Shown here: positions 7,579-16,264 of the stretch, piece after piece
Layout of the letters: each line of letters begins with the position of its first letter
Numbering within the stretch: the first letter of the stretch is position 1
Program-made: the position numbers and the translations under genes
Notes under the pieces: model-generated
What the model was told of the DNA's origin: nothing
What the model saw: only the letters and a program-made list of their open reading frames with translations
The model's database searches: none
Source of the DNA: Vibrio tasmaniensis 1F-187
GTDB lineage: Bacteria > Pseudomonadota > Gammaproteobacteria > Enterobacterales > Vibrionaceae
DNA: 28,488 bases
Reading direction: 5' to 3'
Assembly (NCBI RefSeq): GCF_000272405.2
Contig: NZ_AJZM02000095.1
Span: 1 to 28,488 of the forward strand

Positions 7579-8634
7579 ATGAAAATTTTATATGGCGTAC
7601 AGGGCACTGGAAATGGGCACATCGCTAGAGCGAGAGCAATGGCCGTCGCTTTTCGTCAGCAAAATATTGATGTCGACTTTCTGTTCTCTGGGCGAGACGA
7701 GAGTAAATTCTTTTCGATGGAAGCGTTTGGCAACTATCAGACCCGCAGCGGTTTAACTTTTTACAGCGAGCAAGGGAAGGTTAAATACGGCAAGACATTC
7801 ATCAAGAACAACATCTGGCGATTTCTCCGCGAGGTTAACCAGATCGATCTTGCGCCTTATGACTTAGTGCTTAATGATTTTGAACCTGTGACGGCATGGG
7901 CGGCTAAGAGACAAGGTGTGCCGTGTATTGGAATAAGCCACCAAAATGCGTTCCGTTACGATGTGCCTAAGGAAGGGGGCAACTGGATTGAACATTCCGT
8001 GATTCAACATTTCGCCCCAACTGAGCACTCTATTGGTTTGCACTGGTATCACTTTGAACAGCCAATATTGCCACCTATCGTTCACACGCCTGCGTGTGAT
8101 GAGCGAGCTAAAGCAACACAAGACTTCACCTTGGTTTATTTACCATTTGAGGATCTTGATGCGATCTCTGAGTTGTTGATGAAGTTTGTTTCTCATCACT
8201 TTGTCTGCTATCACCCGAATGTTATTGAGTATAACCGAGTCGAAAATATTGAGTTCAAACCACTCAGTCATGCCGGCTTCCAATTCGATCTCAATCAGTG
8301 CTCTGGTGTGGTGGCCAATGGCGGTTTTGAATTGCCATCAGAAGCCTTAACTTTAGGTAAGAAGTTGCTTCTCAAGCCTCTTGAGGGACAGTTCGAACAA
8401 CAAAGTAATGTGGCGACGCTTGAAGCGCTCGGGTTGGCTCAAACCATGAGTTTTTTAGACGCGGCTATCTTGCGTAGTTGGCTCGGTGAAAAGCAGGCAG
8501 AAAGGGTCACTTACCCTGACGTGGCAAGTGCACTTGTTGAGTGGGTTTTGGCGGGCAAATGGTCCAACCAAGATGACTTGAGAAAGCAACTTTGGGATAA
8601 GGTGGATTTTCCTAGTTATGCATCACTCACGTAA
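7579..8634 (+). CDS. MJ1255/VC2487-family GT-B glycosyltransferase
   Basis: A 351-residue protein of the group named after MJ1255 and VC2487, related to MurG and UDP-glycosyltransferases. The N-terminal glycine-rich acceptor-side motif is YGVQGTGNGHIARA (5-18). The C-terminal nucleotide-sugar region is near 247-277, with NGGFELPSEALTLGKK and then EGQFEQQSN, matching the GT28-like pattern that contacts the donor sugar. No membrane helices are seen, so it is probably a cytosolic or peripheral inner-membrane enzyme. AAGGAA lies just before the ATG. The pairing with a membrane lipid-type phosphatase suggests a glycolipid or envelope substrate, but neither donor nor acceptor can be read from the sequence. 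Confidence 0.85.
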   Translation: MKILYGVQGTGNGHIARARAMAVAFRQQNIDVDFLFSGRDESKFFSMEAFGNYQTRSGLTFYSEQGKVKYGKTFIKNNIWRFLREVNQIDLAPYDLVLNDFEPVTAWAAKRQGVPCIGISHQNAFRYDVPKEGGNWIEHSVIQHFAPTEHSIGLHWYHFEQPILPPIVHTPACDERAKATQDFTLVYLPFEDLDAISELLMKFVSHHFVCYHPNVIEYNRVENIEFKPLSHAGFQFDLNQCSGVVANGGFELPSEALTLGKKLLLKPLEGQFEQQSNVATLEALGLAQTMSFLDAAILRSWLGEKQAERVTYPDVASALVEWVLAGKWSNQDDLRKQLWDKVDFPSYASLT

Positions 8635-8981
8635 CCTATAAGTGTTATTTCTGAATTGCCTAGCTGAACGATTCACGAGTTCAATAATTTGTAACAAATG
8701 TAACCAAAACGATAGAACAGCTAAATAAGTCGAAATGAAACTCATAAGTGACGCATTTTATGTTTTTTTATAACTCCATAAGCAACTGATTTTTAGGTGT
8801 TGTTTAATCATTAAGGTAAAATTAAATTATTCTTTATCAATCTTGTTGGTAGCTCGAGATTTATTGGTTAATAGTAATGGCAATCCGAAAAACATCGGTC
8901 TGATAAATATAAGAATTAGTGGTTATCTATTCCCACACCATTACCAATTTAACCCTGTCGAACCGACAAGAGGCAACTTGA
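8635..8981. promoter_or_regulatory. AT-rich leuO upstream region
   Basis: 347 bp with no convincing gene. A weak terminator-like hairpin (CATAA 8742-8746, TTATG 8758-8762, then seven T) may end the glycosyltransferase unit. A possible promoter is TTGTTT (8800-8805), 17 bp, TAAATT (8823-8828), which would give a leader of roughly 145 bases before leuO. An 8-codon frame at 8877-8903 (MAIRKTSV) has no good ribosome binding site. Long AT-rich leuO regions are H-NS targets in enteric bacteria and Vibrio; that is family knowledge and not visible here. Confidence 0.4.
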
Positions 8982-9941
8982 ATGTTAGAGAAAAAAGACG
9001 CAATGAGTGCAATTGCAAGCTACAGAATGGAAAGCACACTTCGTGGAGTCGACTTAAATCTTTTGACTGTATTTGATGCAGTTATGCAAGAGCAAAATAT
9101 TACACGTGCAGCTCATAATCTGGGCATGTCTCAGCCAGCGGTAAGTAATGCTGTTGCTCGTCTAAAAGTAATGTTCAACGACGAGCTATTCATGCGTCAA
9201 GGTCGTGGTATTCAACCGACTCAACGTGCTCGTCAGTTGTTTGGCCCAATCCGCCAAGCGCTGCAGTTAGTACGCAACGAATTACCAAGTTCTGTATTCT
9301 CTCCAGAGTCGTCTTCTCGTCTGTTCAAACTTGCAATTTGTAGCCCTTGCGACATGCGTTTTGCACCTAAGATTATGTCGACAATCAACGACCAAGCACC
9401 TAGCGTTAATCTGCACATGGATGCGGAATTTGACCGTCAACTTTCTGAGCGCATGCGTTACCAAGAAATTGACTTCGTTATTGATTACTCGCGTTTTGAT
9501 GAGCAAGGTTTCTCAAGCACTGAAATCTTCCAAGATGAATTGGTTGTGGTCGCTTCTGCTTCTCACCCACGCATCAACGGTGAAGTTTCTGCGGCAGAGT
9601 TGCTTAACGAAAAGCACGCTAAACTGTCTCGCATCCATGGTCAACGTAGCTTCTCTGAGCAAGCTTACCGTGACCTCGATTGCACGCCTTTCTACGAAGG
9701 TACGAGCTTGAGCAACGTTCTTTACGTTGTTGGTCAATCTGAATTAGTAACAATCGCTCCTCGTTGGATGGTAGAACATGCAGCAAACAAAGAGCAGCTT
9801 CAGATTTTAGATTTCCCATTCGATAATGCGGCGATTTCTGGCTTCCTTAGCTGGCACGAATCAAGTGAAAAGGACAAAGGACACATCTGGTTACGAGATC
9901 AGTTAATGATGATCTGTGGCGAAGTAGTGGCGCTTAACTAG
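8982..9941 (+). CDS. leuO: LysR-family regulator LeuO
   Basis: A 319-residue LysR-type regulator with the N-terminal winged helix-turn-helix at about residues 40-60 (TRAAHNLGMSQPAVSNAVAR) and a periplasmic-binding-protein-like effector domain after about residue 108. The length and the start of the DNA-binding domain (LRGVDLNLLTVFDAVM) match LeuO, a global regulator and H-NS antagonist that in Vibrio also affects virulence, stress and biofilm genes. The location between the leu and ilvIH loci is the usual neighbourhood of leuO. The start at 8982 is preferred because AGAGG lies eight bases upstream; in-frame ATGs at 9003 and 9027 have poorer sites. A strong terminator isolates it from the next gene. 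Confidence 0.92.
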   Translation: MLEKKDAMSAIASYRMESTLRGVDLNLLTVFDAVMQEQNITRAAHNLGMSQPAVSNAVARLKVMFNDELFMRQGRGIQPTQRARQLFGPIRQALQLVRNELPSSVFSPESSSRLFKLAICSPCDMRFAPKIMSTINDQAPSVNLHMDAEFDRQLSERMRYQEIDFVIDYSRFDEQGFSSTEIFQDELVVVASASHPRINGEVSAAELLNEKHAKLSRIHGQRSFSEQAYRDLDCTPFYEGTSLSNVLYVVGQSELVTIAPRWMVEHAANKEQLQILDFPFDNAAISGFLSWHESSEKDKGHIWLRDQLMMICGEVVALN

Positions 9942-9965
9942 ACACTAATTTCTATGATTTATAAG

Positions 9966-9998
9966 CCCTAAGCTAGGAGTCTAGCTTAGGGTTTTTTT
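9966..9998 (+). terminator. leuO terminator
   Basis: CCCTAAGCTAG (9966-9976), loop GAGT, CTAGCTTAGGG (9981-9991), then seven T residues: a perfect 11-bp stem, textbook intrinsic terminator. Confidence 0.95.
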
Positions 9999-10142
9999 GT
10001 ACCTGCTATTTTTGTTGATAGAAAACTTAGCGTGAGACGTACTATTACTTATAACTTTGAGCTTCATCAGTTGCCTTTTCCATGATCAGAGGTACACTTG
10101 TGCGCTCAAAAAAGCTTACAGGTGTAAGCCAAAGGTAAAGAG

Positions 10143-11951
10143 ATGGCCAATTTAGATTTTCATATCGTAAAAAGACTTCGTGACCAAATTGCCCAAGGTG
10201 GCAACCGTACAGCTTTGAAGCACAAAGTAGGCAATGTATGGCAAGGTATTAGCTGGGAACAATTTGGACAACAAATCGATACGCTTTCATTAGCGCTATT
10301 GGCTCAAGGATTGAGAGTTCAGGATAAGATCGGTATCTTCTCGAACAATATGCCTCAGTGGACTGTGGCTGACTTCGCATCCTTACAAGCGCGTCTTGTA
10401 ACGGTACCAATCTACCCAACCAACACAGCGGCACAGTCTTCTTACATTATCCAAAATGCGGATGTGAAGATCTTATTCGTTGGTGAGCAAGCTCAATTTG
10501 ATGCGGCGGTTAGCCTTTTTGAAGAGTGTGAACAGCTAGAAGTTGTTGTGGCGATGTCTGATGATATCGATCTGCAAGGACATCGCTTTGCCGTCTCTTG
10601 GAAAGAGTTCATGGCTCGTGGTGTTGAAGAGCAGCGAGCTGAGCTTGATGTTCGTCTTGCGGATGCCAGCATGGATGACTTACTGACGCTTATCTATACC
10701 TCTGGTACAACGGGCCAGCCTAAAGGTGTAATGCTTGATTACACTAATGTTGGCTATCAACTAAAAGGCCATGATGAGCGTCTCAGCTTAAGCAAAGACG
10801 ACGTCTCATTGTGTTTCTTACCTCTATCACATGTATTTGAGCGCGCTTGGACTTTCTATGTCCTTTATAAAGGCGCAACCAACTGCTATTTGCAAGACAC
10901 CATGCAAGTTCGTGATGCATTGAGTGGTGTTAAACCAACGGTTATGTCTGCTGTTCCTCGCTTCTACGAGAAGATTTTCTCAGCGATTCACGAGAAAGTA
11001 TCTAAAGCACCGTTTATTCGTAAAGTACTCTTTACTTGGGCGGTGAACATGGGCGCGAAGCTTTCTGTTTGTCATCAAGAAGGTCGTACACCATCATTCA
11101 TGCTGAAGAAGAGCCATGCGCTTGCTGACAAGCTTGTGTTATCTAAACTGCGAGCTCTGTTAGGTGGTAACATCAACTTCATGCCATGTGGTGGCGCGAA
11201 GCTTGATGAAACCATTGGTCGCTTCTTCCACGCGATTGGTATCAATGTAAAACTTGGCTACGGCATGACAGAAACCACGGCAACAGTATCGTGCTGGGAT
11301 GACCGTTGTTTTAACCCTGATTCGATCGGTATGTCGATGCCGGGCGCTGAAGTGAAAATTGGCGCTAAGGATGAGATCCTTGTTCGTGGCCCAATGGTGA
11401 TGCGTGGCTACTACAAGATGCCAGAAGAGACAGCTAAGACATTTGACGAGCATGGTTTCCTGAAAACGGGTGATGCGGGTCATTTTGATGAAAATGGTAA
11501 TCTATTCATTACTGATCGCATCAAAGAATTAATGAAGACTTCTGGCGGTAAGTACATTGCACCGCAAGTGGTTGAAGGCGCAATTGGTAAAGATCACTTT
11601 ATCGAGCAGATTGCTGTTATCGCTGATACGCGCAAATTCGTTTCTGCACTGATTGTTCCTTGTTATGATTCGCTAGAAGAGTATGCCAAAGAGCTTAATA
11701 TCAAATATCATGACCGTGTGGAACTTGTTAAAAATCACCAAATAGTAGAGATGCTAGAGAAGCGTGTGAATGACTTACAACAAGAGCTAGCGAAGTTTGA
11801 GCAAGTGAAGAAGTTTAAGTTGCTGCCAAAAGCATTTTCTATGGATGATGGTGAGCTAACACCGACCCAGAAACTGCGTCGTAAGGTTATTAACGATAAG
11901 TATCAAGACGAAATCGAAGAAATGTACAACGAAAAGCCTAAAGATAAGTAG
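10143..11951 (+). CDS. AMP-dependent long-chain acyl-CoA synthetase
   Basis: A 602-residue ANL-superfamily ligase that activates fatty acids through an acyl-adenylate. The AMP-binding motif is at 184-196 ([13 protein letters not shown]). YGMTETTA near 374-381 and the TGDAG hinge region follow, and the C-terminal A10 segment [17 protein letters not shown] holds the catalytic Lys. The length fits the 'FAA1' long-chain subgroup better than classical FadD (about 560 residues). In V. cholerae a gene of this kind sits between leuO and ilvI, as here. The chain length and the acceptor (CoA or ACP) cannot be decided, so no symbol is given. GGTAAAG lies just before the ATG. It stands alone between two strong terminators. 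Confidence 0.9.
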   Translation: MANLDFHIVKRLRDQIAQGGNRTALKHKVGNVWQGISWEQFGQQIDTLSLALLAQGLRVQDKIGIFSNNMPQWTVADFASLQARLVTVPIYPTNTAAQSSYIIQNADVKILFVGEQAQFDAAVSLFEECEQLEVVVAMSDDIDLQGHRFAVSWKEFMARGVEEQRAELDVRLADASMDDLLTLIYTSGTTGQPKGVMLDYTNVGYQLKGHDERLSLSKDDVSLCFLPLSHVFERAWTFYVLYKGATNCYLQDTMQVRDALSGVKPTVMSAVPRFYEKIFSAIHEKVSKAPFIRKVLFTWAVNMGAKLSVCHQEGRTPSFMLKKSHALADKLVLSKLRALLGGNINFMPCGGAKLDETIGRFFHAIGINVKLGYGMTETTATVSCWDDRCFNPDSIGMSMPGAEVKIGAKDEILVRGPMVMRGYYKMPEETAKTFDEHGFLKTGDAGHFDENGNLFITDRIKELMKTSGGKYIAPQVVEGAIGKDHFIEQIAVIADTRKFVSALIVPCYDSLEEYAKELNIKYHDRVELVKNHQIVEMLEKRVNDLQQELAKFEQVKKFKLLPKAFSMDDGELTPTQKLRRKVINDKYQDEIEEMYNEKPKDK

Positions 11952-11982
11952 TTTTCTGTTTAGATAAATTTTCAGTTGTTTA

Positions 11983-12026
11983 AAAATCCCCCTACGAATG
12001 TGATTGCATTTTTAGGGGGATTTTTT
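11983..12026 (+). terminator. Intrinsic terminator after the acyl-CoA ligase
   Basis: AAAATCCCCCTA (11983-11994) pairs with TAGGGGGATTTT (12013-12024), and T residues continue to 12026. The loop can form a further small AATG/CATT stem. Confidence 0.93.
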
Positions 12027-12064
12027 GTATCTAATGACACAGCACAATGTGCGAAAGCGCACAC

Positions 12065-12103
12065 CAACAAGCTCGTTGTTTATCGATAAATAGCGAGCTG
12101 TTG
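12065..12103. repeat. 39-bp inverted repeat upstream of ilvI
   Basis: AGCTCG (12070-12075) pairs with CGAGCT (12094-12099). Outside, CAAC (12065-12068) pairs with GTTG (12100-12103), leaving one base bulged. Inside, the palindrome TTTATCGATAAA (12079-12090) completes the symmetry. In RNA almost every base would be paired, counting two G-U pairs. It is too far from a T-run to be an ordinary terminator. It may be an operator or leader fold. The rest of the 12027-12411 gap shows no gene and no Ile/Val-rich leader peptide. Confidence 0.65.
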
Positions 12104-12411
12104 AAATATTAAGTGCTTTTTTTTATCAAGTAGGCAGTGTTTAAGCCTAGTATAAAAGCCTGTATTGGGTTTTATTTGATGCTTTGAGCTAATAGTTGGT
12201 TTTTTGGCACAGTTGCCGAATAACAGGCGTTAGACCAGATGATAATAAAGCGTTAAAGTTGTTTCGTATTACTGTTTGTTGTTATCACTACAGACAGCCA
12301 TAGCCGAAAAAGTGGAAGTATTTCGAATTAGGCTACGAATAAGCCCTAGACTATGAAAAACCAGCCCAACATGTTCACCAAATGTGATTGGAAACTGGTG
12401 AGGAGAGCAAT

Positions 12412-14169
12412 ATGACAACAAAACCTGAAACAGCCATGTCATCCGGCGCTGAAATGTTATCCGGCGCTGAGATGGTGGTGCAGTCTCTAATTGAAGAGGG
12501 TGTAGAACAAATCTTTGGTTATCCAGGTGGTTCTGTACTTGATATCTACGATGCACTGCATGCTAAAACTGCTGAAATTAAACACGTATTAGTACGACAC
12601 GAACAAGCCGCTACCCACATGGCAGATGGCTATACTCGTTCTACCGGTAAGCCGGGTGTAGTACTTGTGTGTTCTGGTCCAGGTGCGACCAATACCGTTA
12701 CTGGTATTGCAACGGCCTACATGGACTCAATCCCAATGATTGTTATTTCTGGTAACGTACCAAATAACCTTATTGGTAACGACGCTTTCCAAGAGTGTGA
12801 CATCGTTGGTGTATCACGCCCGATCGTTAAACACAGCTTCCTCGTTAAGAAAGCGGAAGATATCCCTGAAGTCGTTAAAAAAGCATTCTATATTTCAACG
12901 ACAGGACGTCCAGGTCCTGTGGTTATTGATCTGCCAAAAGACATTTTAAACCCACAAATTAAGCTTCCTTATGAATACCCAGAAACGATCAAAATGCGTT
13001 CATATAACCCAACGGTTACGGGTCATAAAGGTCAGATCAAAAAGGCGCTAAAAGCCCTTCTTGAAGCGAAGAAACCGGTACTTTATGTCGGTGGTGGTGC
13101 GGTTATTTCTGAGGCAGATAAGCCGCTGTTAAAATTAGCAGAGGCACTGAATTTACCCGTGGTAAGTACCCTAATGGGGCTTGGCGCTTTCCCTGGTACT
13201 CATAAGAACTCTTTGGGTATGTTGGGCATGCATGGTTTGTATGAAGCCAATATGGCGATGCACAATGCGGACTTGATCTTTGGTATTGGCGTACGTTTCG
13301 ATGATCGAACAACCAATAACCTAGATAAATACTGTCCTGATGCGAAGATCATGCACATTGATATCGATCCATCTTCTATCTCTAAGAACGTTAAAGTGGA
13401 TCTACCGATTGTAGGTTCAGCGGAAAAAGTACTAGAAAGCATGGTTAACCTGCTTATTGAGCAAGGTGGAACTAACGATGCAGAAGCGATGGAAAGCTGG
13501 TGGAGTGAAATTAAACAGTGGCAAGAACGTGACTGCTTAGCGTATGACAAAACGTCGGGTCGAATTAAGCCACAACAAGTTATTGAAACGCTGCATAAAG
13601 TAACCAATGGCGATGCCTATGTTGCTTCTGATGTAGGTCAACACCAAATGTTTGCTGCTTTGTATTACCCGTTTGACAAGCCGCGCCGTTGGGTTAACTC
13701 TGGTGGTCTAGGCACGATGGGCTTTGGCTTACCTGCTGGTATGGGCGTTAAGTTTGCGAAACCTGATGAAGAAGTTGTGATTGTTACTGGTGACGGCAGT
13801 ATTCAAATGAATATCCAAGAGCTGTCGACTGCGCTGCAATACAATATTCCCGTTAAGATTATTAATCTTAACAACCGTTTCTTAGGCATGGTAAAACAGT
13901 GGCAAGACATTGTTTATCAAGGTCGTTACTCTAATTCATATATGGACTCTGTTCCTGATTTTGCTGCTATCGCTGAGGCTTATGGCCACGTTGGCATGCG
14001 TATTTCATCTCCGGATGAACTGGAATCAGGTTTGGAAAAAGCACTAGCGATGAAAGACCGTTTGGTATTTGTCGATATTAGTGTGGATGACACCGAGCAC
14101 GTATACCCAATGCAGATCAAAGGCGAGGGTATGGATAACATGTGGCTAAGCAAAACGGAGAGAACATAA
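12412..14169 (+). CDS. ilvI: Acetolactate synthase III, large catalytic subunit
   Basis: A 585-residue thiamine-diphosphate enzyme that joins two pyruvates, or pyruvate and 2-oxobutyrate, at the first common step of valine, leucine and isoleucine synthesis. The activating Glu is E64 in [15 protein letters not shown]. The cofactor-binding GDGS...NN motif lies at about 460-488. [12 protein letters not shown] marks the N-terminal domain. The start at 12412 is chosen over 12388 because AGGAG lies six bases before it. The N-terminus is about 13 residues longer than in E. coli IlvI and contains an 18-bp tandem duplication (12441-12458 and 12459-12476) that doubles SGAEM. ilvH follows one base after the stop. 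Confidence 0.95.
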   Translation: MTTKPETAMSSGAEMLSGAEMVVQSLIEEGVEQIFGYPGGSVLDIYDALHAKTAEIKHVLVRHEQAATHMADGYTRSTGKPGVVLVCSGPGATNTVTGIATAYMDSIPMIVISGNVPNNLIGNDAFQECDIVGVSRPIVKHSFLVKKAEDIPEVVKKAFYISTTGRPGPVVIDLPKDILNPQIKLPYEYPETIKMRSYNPTVTGHKGQIKKALKALLEAKKPVLYVGGGAVISEADKPLLKLAEALNLPVVSTLMGLGAFPGTHKNSLGMLGMHGLYEANMAMHNADLIFGIGVRFDDRTTNNLDKYCPDAKIMHIDIDPSSISKNVKVDLPIVGSAEKVLESMVNLLIEQGGTNDAEAMESWWSEIKQWQERDCLAYDKTSGRIKPQQVIETLHKVTNGDAYVASDVGQHQMFAALYYPFDKPRRWVNSGGLGTMGFGLPAGMGVKFAKPDEEVVIVTGDGSIQMNIQELSTALQYNIPVKIINLNNRFLGMVKQWQDIVYQGRYSNSYMDSVPDFAAIAEAYGHVGMRISSPDELESGLEKALAMKDRLVFVDISVDDTEHVYPMQIKGEGMDNMWLSKTERT

Positions 14170-14170
14170 T

Positions 14171-14665
14171 ATGAGACACATCCTTTCACTATTAATGGAA
14201 AACCAACCAGGTGCACTATCTCGTGTGGTTGGCTTGTTTTCTCAGCGTGGCTACAACATCGAGTCTTTGAATGTATCCCCTACGGATGATCCAACGCTTT
14301 CTCGTCTGAATGTCACCACTAACTCGAGCGAAATGCAGCTTGAGCAGATCCAAAAACAGCTACACAAGTTAATCGACGTACTTAAGGTACAAGAAGTGTC
14401 TGAGCTTGAGCATATCGAGCGTGAACTTCTGATGGTAAAAGTACGCGCTAGCGGCTTTGCTCGCGCTGAAGTGAAACGCACAGCGGATATATTCCGTGGT
14501 CAAATCGTTGATGTGACGGCTTCGCAATATACGGTTCAAATGGCCGGCACTAGCGAGAAGCTGGATGCTTTCATTCAGGCATTGTCTGAAGTAACGGAAG
14601 TACTTGAAGTGGCTCGAAGTGGGGTTGTTGGCATCGCACGTGGTGAACGAGCGTTGAAAGCCTAA
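14171..14665 (+). CDS. ilvH: Acetolactate synthase III, small regulatory subunit
   Basis: A 164-residue regulatory partner of IlvI. The N-terminal ACT domain (about 2-77) starts RHILSLLMENQPGALSRVVG and contains the FSQRGYNIESLNV stretch that forms the valine-binding interface. The C-terminal domain (about 80-160) supports activation of the large subunit. The length matches E. coli IlvH (163). The gene starts one base after the ilvI stop, so the subunits are coupled. Feedback inhibition by valine is expected from the family. Confidence 0.95.
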   Translation: MRHILSLLMENQPGALSRVVGLFSQRGYNIESLNVSPTDDPTLSRLNVTTNSSEMQLEQIQKQLHKLIDVLKVQEVSELEHIERELLMVKVRASGFARAEVKRTADIFRGQIVDVTASQYTVQMAGTSEKLDAFIQALSEVTEVLEVARSGVVGIARGERALKA

Positions 14666-14744
14666 CGAAGAAAGATTTAAAGCTACTTTTAAGCTAAAAC
14701 TGAGCATTTAATCGTTTGAAAAAAATAGCGATTTTACTGATACG

Positions 14745-14769
14745 AACGGCCCTTAATTTGGGCCGTTTT
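14745..14769 (+). terminator. ilvIH terminator
   Basis: AACGGCCC (14745-14752), seven-base loop TTAATTT, GGGCCGTT (14760-14767), with T residues to 14769. It closes the ilvIH operon. Confidence 0.9.
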
Positions 14770-14962
14770 GCTTTCTGGAAGTAAGCATCGTTTGTCCATA
14801 CTTTCTTATTGCCATTCATTTCTTTGTAGCTCTCCATTAGGGCGCTATTGCGCTTTTTATAGAGTGCCCTGTTATTTACTGTGCTTGATCCCCTTCAGTA
14901 CCATGCATCCATATTTATTGGGAATCTCATTTTTGAGAGACTTAAATCACAAAGTTTATATG

Positions 14963-14980
14963 ATTAGACTAAAGTCTAAT
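14963..14980. promoter_or_regulatory. 18-bp inverted repeat, possible operator
   Basis: ATTAGACT (14963-14970), AA, AGTCTAAT (14973-14980): perfect 8-bp arms. It lies about 230 bp upstream of the 43-residue gene and about 43 bp before the first folded arm of that gene's leader, a place where a regulator could control this transcript. No cognate protein is known; the nearby GntR regulator is one candidate. The 14770-14962 stretch before it holds no convincing gene. Confidence 0.4.
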
Positions 14981-15022
14981 ACTCGCGGTGATTTGAGCTA
15001 AACTGAACAATAATCAAACAGT

Positions 15023-15171
15023 CTTGCTTCATGTCATCTCATGATAAAAGATGCAATTAATAGAGTGTTTGCTAGATGTAAAAGGATGGCACCGTTAACT
15101 TAATTCAACTGGTTAGCTAACCCTATCAAAGTCTTGAAGGGCATTAGTTGAATTAGGTTCGCTGAAGCAAG
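15023..15171 (+). ncRNA. Structured RNA leader candidate upstream of a small membrane protein
   Basis: Nested complementary arms are visible. CTTGCTTCA (15023-15031) pairs with TGAAGCAAG (15163-15171). Inside, AACTTAATTCAACT (15097-15110) pairs with AGTTGAATTAGGTT (15146-15159) over 14 positions with one G-U pair. GGTTAGCTAACC (15111-15122) is a perfect palindrome that can fold within. The layout of a closing stem plus inner stems, about 40 bases before a good ribosome binding site, resembles a riboswitch or a regulated 5' leader. A free small RNA is the alternative. No known RNA class was recognised. Confidence 0.5.
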
Positions 15172-15210
15172 GGTTTAGGGATCATACAGTCTGATTGAAA
15201 GAGGCGTGGT

Positions 15211-15342
15211 ATGTTTGTCGATTTTTTAGTGAGGTTAACCATAGGTATATTAGCCGTTCTTGGCTTTCAACTGAGTGCATTGTATTTTTTACCTATGGTT
15301 GTGCTACTCAATACTCATCACAAAGAGTTTTTTGGGTGGTAG
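15211..15342 (+). CDS. 43-residue single-pass membrane protein, unrecognised
   Basis: ATG at 15211 is preceded by AAAGAGG with an ideal spacer of six bases. The frame runs 43 codons to TAG at 15342. After the short start MFVDFLVRLT it is strongly hydrophobic (IGILAVLGFQLSALYFLPMV and VVLL), then ends in a polar tail, NTHHKEFFGW. One long or two short membrane helices are plausible, with no signal peptidase site. A strong terminator follows 23 bp after the stop and a folded leader precedes it, so it has the parts of a complete transcription unit. No family is recognised. The frame is shorter than usual gene-calling cutoffs and could be missed in annotation. Confidence 0.65.
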   Translation: MFVDFLVRLTIGILAVLGFQLSALYFLPMVVLLNTHHKEFFGW

Positions 15343-15364
15343 TTCAGTCGTAATACTGGAAATA

Positions 15365-15392
15365 AAAAACGGAGCTATTAGGCTCCGTTTTT
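15365..15392. terminator. Bidirectional terminator between the small gene and gntR
   Basis: AAAAACGGAGC (15365-15375), loop TATTAG, GCTCCGTTTTT (15382-15392). The 11-bp stem has T-runs on both strands, so it can serve the plus-strand 43-residue gene and the minus-strand GntR gene that ends at 15417. Confidence 0.93.
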
Positions 15393-15416
15393 ATGTGGTT
15401 AGAATCTATCTTGACA

Positions 15417-16076
15417 TTATGCGGCTTCGATAACTTCTTCAATTCGCTTCATTGAACTTAACAGGTGTTGATCCAATAGTTCTGTCGCTTGATCGACATT
15501 TTTAGCAAGTACCAGCTTCATGATCATTTCATGCTCATCAATATTGAACAGATCATCAGATGCGCTTTTCGCTGACATCGCTAGGAAGCGGTAGCGTTTT
15601 ACTTGATTGATAAGATCATCAAAGAACTTAAACATGTTCTCTGAGTCTGCGCCTTCAAGTAACGCTGCATGAAACTGCTGGTGACGTTCTTCCCACTCAA
15701 CACAATCAAACTCTTTTGAGACATATTGTATGCGTGATAGCTTGTGGTAGGAGGTTAATACTTCCAGTTCCCAGCTTTCATCGCCTGCTGAAATTGCCTT
15801 TTTAAGCAGAACAGAAGAGACAACACGAAGGCTTTCATATAGGTCATTGAGTTCTTTCTTTGATACCGGTGATACCCAGCAGCCTTTTTGTGGCTCTAGC
15901 TTTACGTATTTACTCCAAGATAGTTGCACTAAGGCTTCGCGAATTGGAGATGCGCCGACGTTGTATCGTGCTTTGAGATCAGCTACAACGAGTTTTTTAC
16001 CTGGGGTTAATTCACCATTGAGAATATCTTGGCGAATCATCTTTGATACTTTGTCAGTAAGCGTAGGACTAGACAT
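15417..16076 (-). CDS. GntR-family (FadR/FCD subfamily) transcriptional regulator
   Basis: A 219-residue regulator. The N-terminal winged helix-turn-helix (about 5-70) includes IRQDILNGELTPGKKL and GASPIREALVQLS. The C-terminal FCD helical domain has the expected His/Glu-rich stretch (RHQQFHAALLEGADSENMF) and a second DEHEMIMKLVLAKN motif that usually binds a metal and a small carboxylate effector. The start at 16076 is preferred to 16088 because GAGG lies six bases upstream of it. The gene stands alone between two hairpin terminators. The target genes and effector are unknown; the neighbouring small membrane protein gene and pykF are candidates by position only. Confidence 0.88.
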   Translation of the reverse strand: MSSPTLTDKVSKMIRQDILNGELTPGKKLVVADLKARYNVGASPIREALVQLSWSKYVKLEPQKGCWVSPVSKKELNDLYESLRVVSSVLLKKAISAGDESWELEVLTSYHKLSRIQYVSKEFDCVEWEERHQQFHAALLEGADSENMFKFFDDLINQVKRYRFLAMSAKSASDDLFNIDEHEMIMKLVLAKNVDQATELLDQHLLSSMKRIEEVIEAA

Positions 16077-16212
16077 TACAAACCTCATGTATATTTGATT
16101 TCTAGTCTGCTAATCCGTTTCTTAGGAAGAGTTTATTGGAGTTTAACAGTACGTAGTTCTAATGTGATTGATAATACAGCGTACTGAAAAGTTAGGCAAG
16201 ATTTTGTTTCAT

Positions 16213-16239
16213 AAAAAAAGAGGGCCGAAGCCCTCTTTT
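16213..16239 (-). terminator. pykF terminator
   Basis: On the minus strand AAAAGAGGGC, tetraloop TTCG, GCCCTCTTTT then more T residues. The 10-bp stem with a UUCG loop is a very stable intrinsic terminator, 26 bases after the pykF stop. Confidence 0.95.
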
Positions 16240-16264
16240 ATATTTTATGCGAATCGGTTCATTC

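Noticed and set aside
8843..9076. 77-codon frame running into leuO in another frame
   Set aside because: It starts at TTG without a binding site and overlaps the well-supported leuO start; its composition looks non-coding.
12371..12415. 14-codon frame overlapping the ilvI start as a possible ilv leader peptide
   Set aside because: It contains no run of Ile, Val or Leu codons and no attenuator hairpin lies between it and ilvI.
14768..15001. 77-codon frame after the ilvIH terminator
   Set aside because: It begins inside the terminator T-run, has no ribosome binding site, and its residue mix (many Cys, Ser and Leu runs) is not protein-like.
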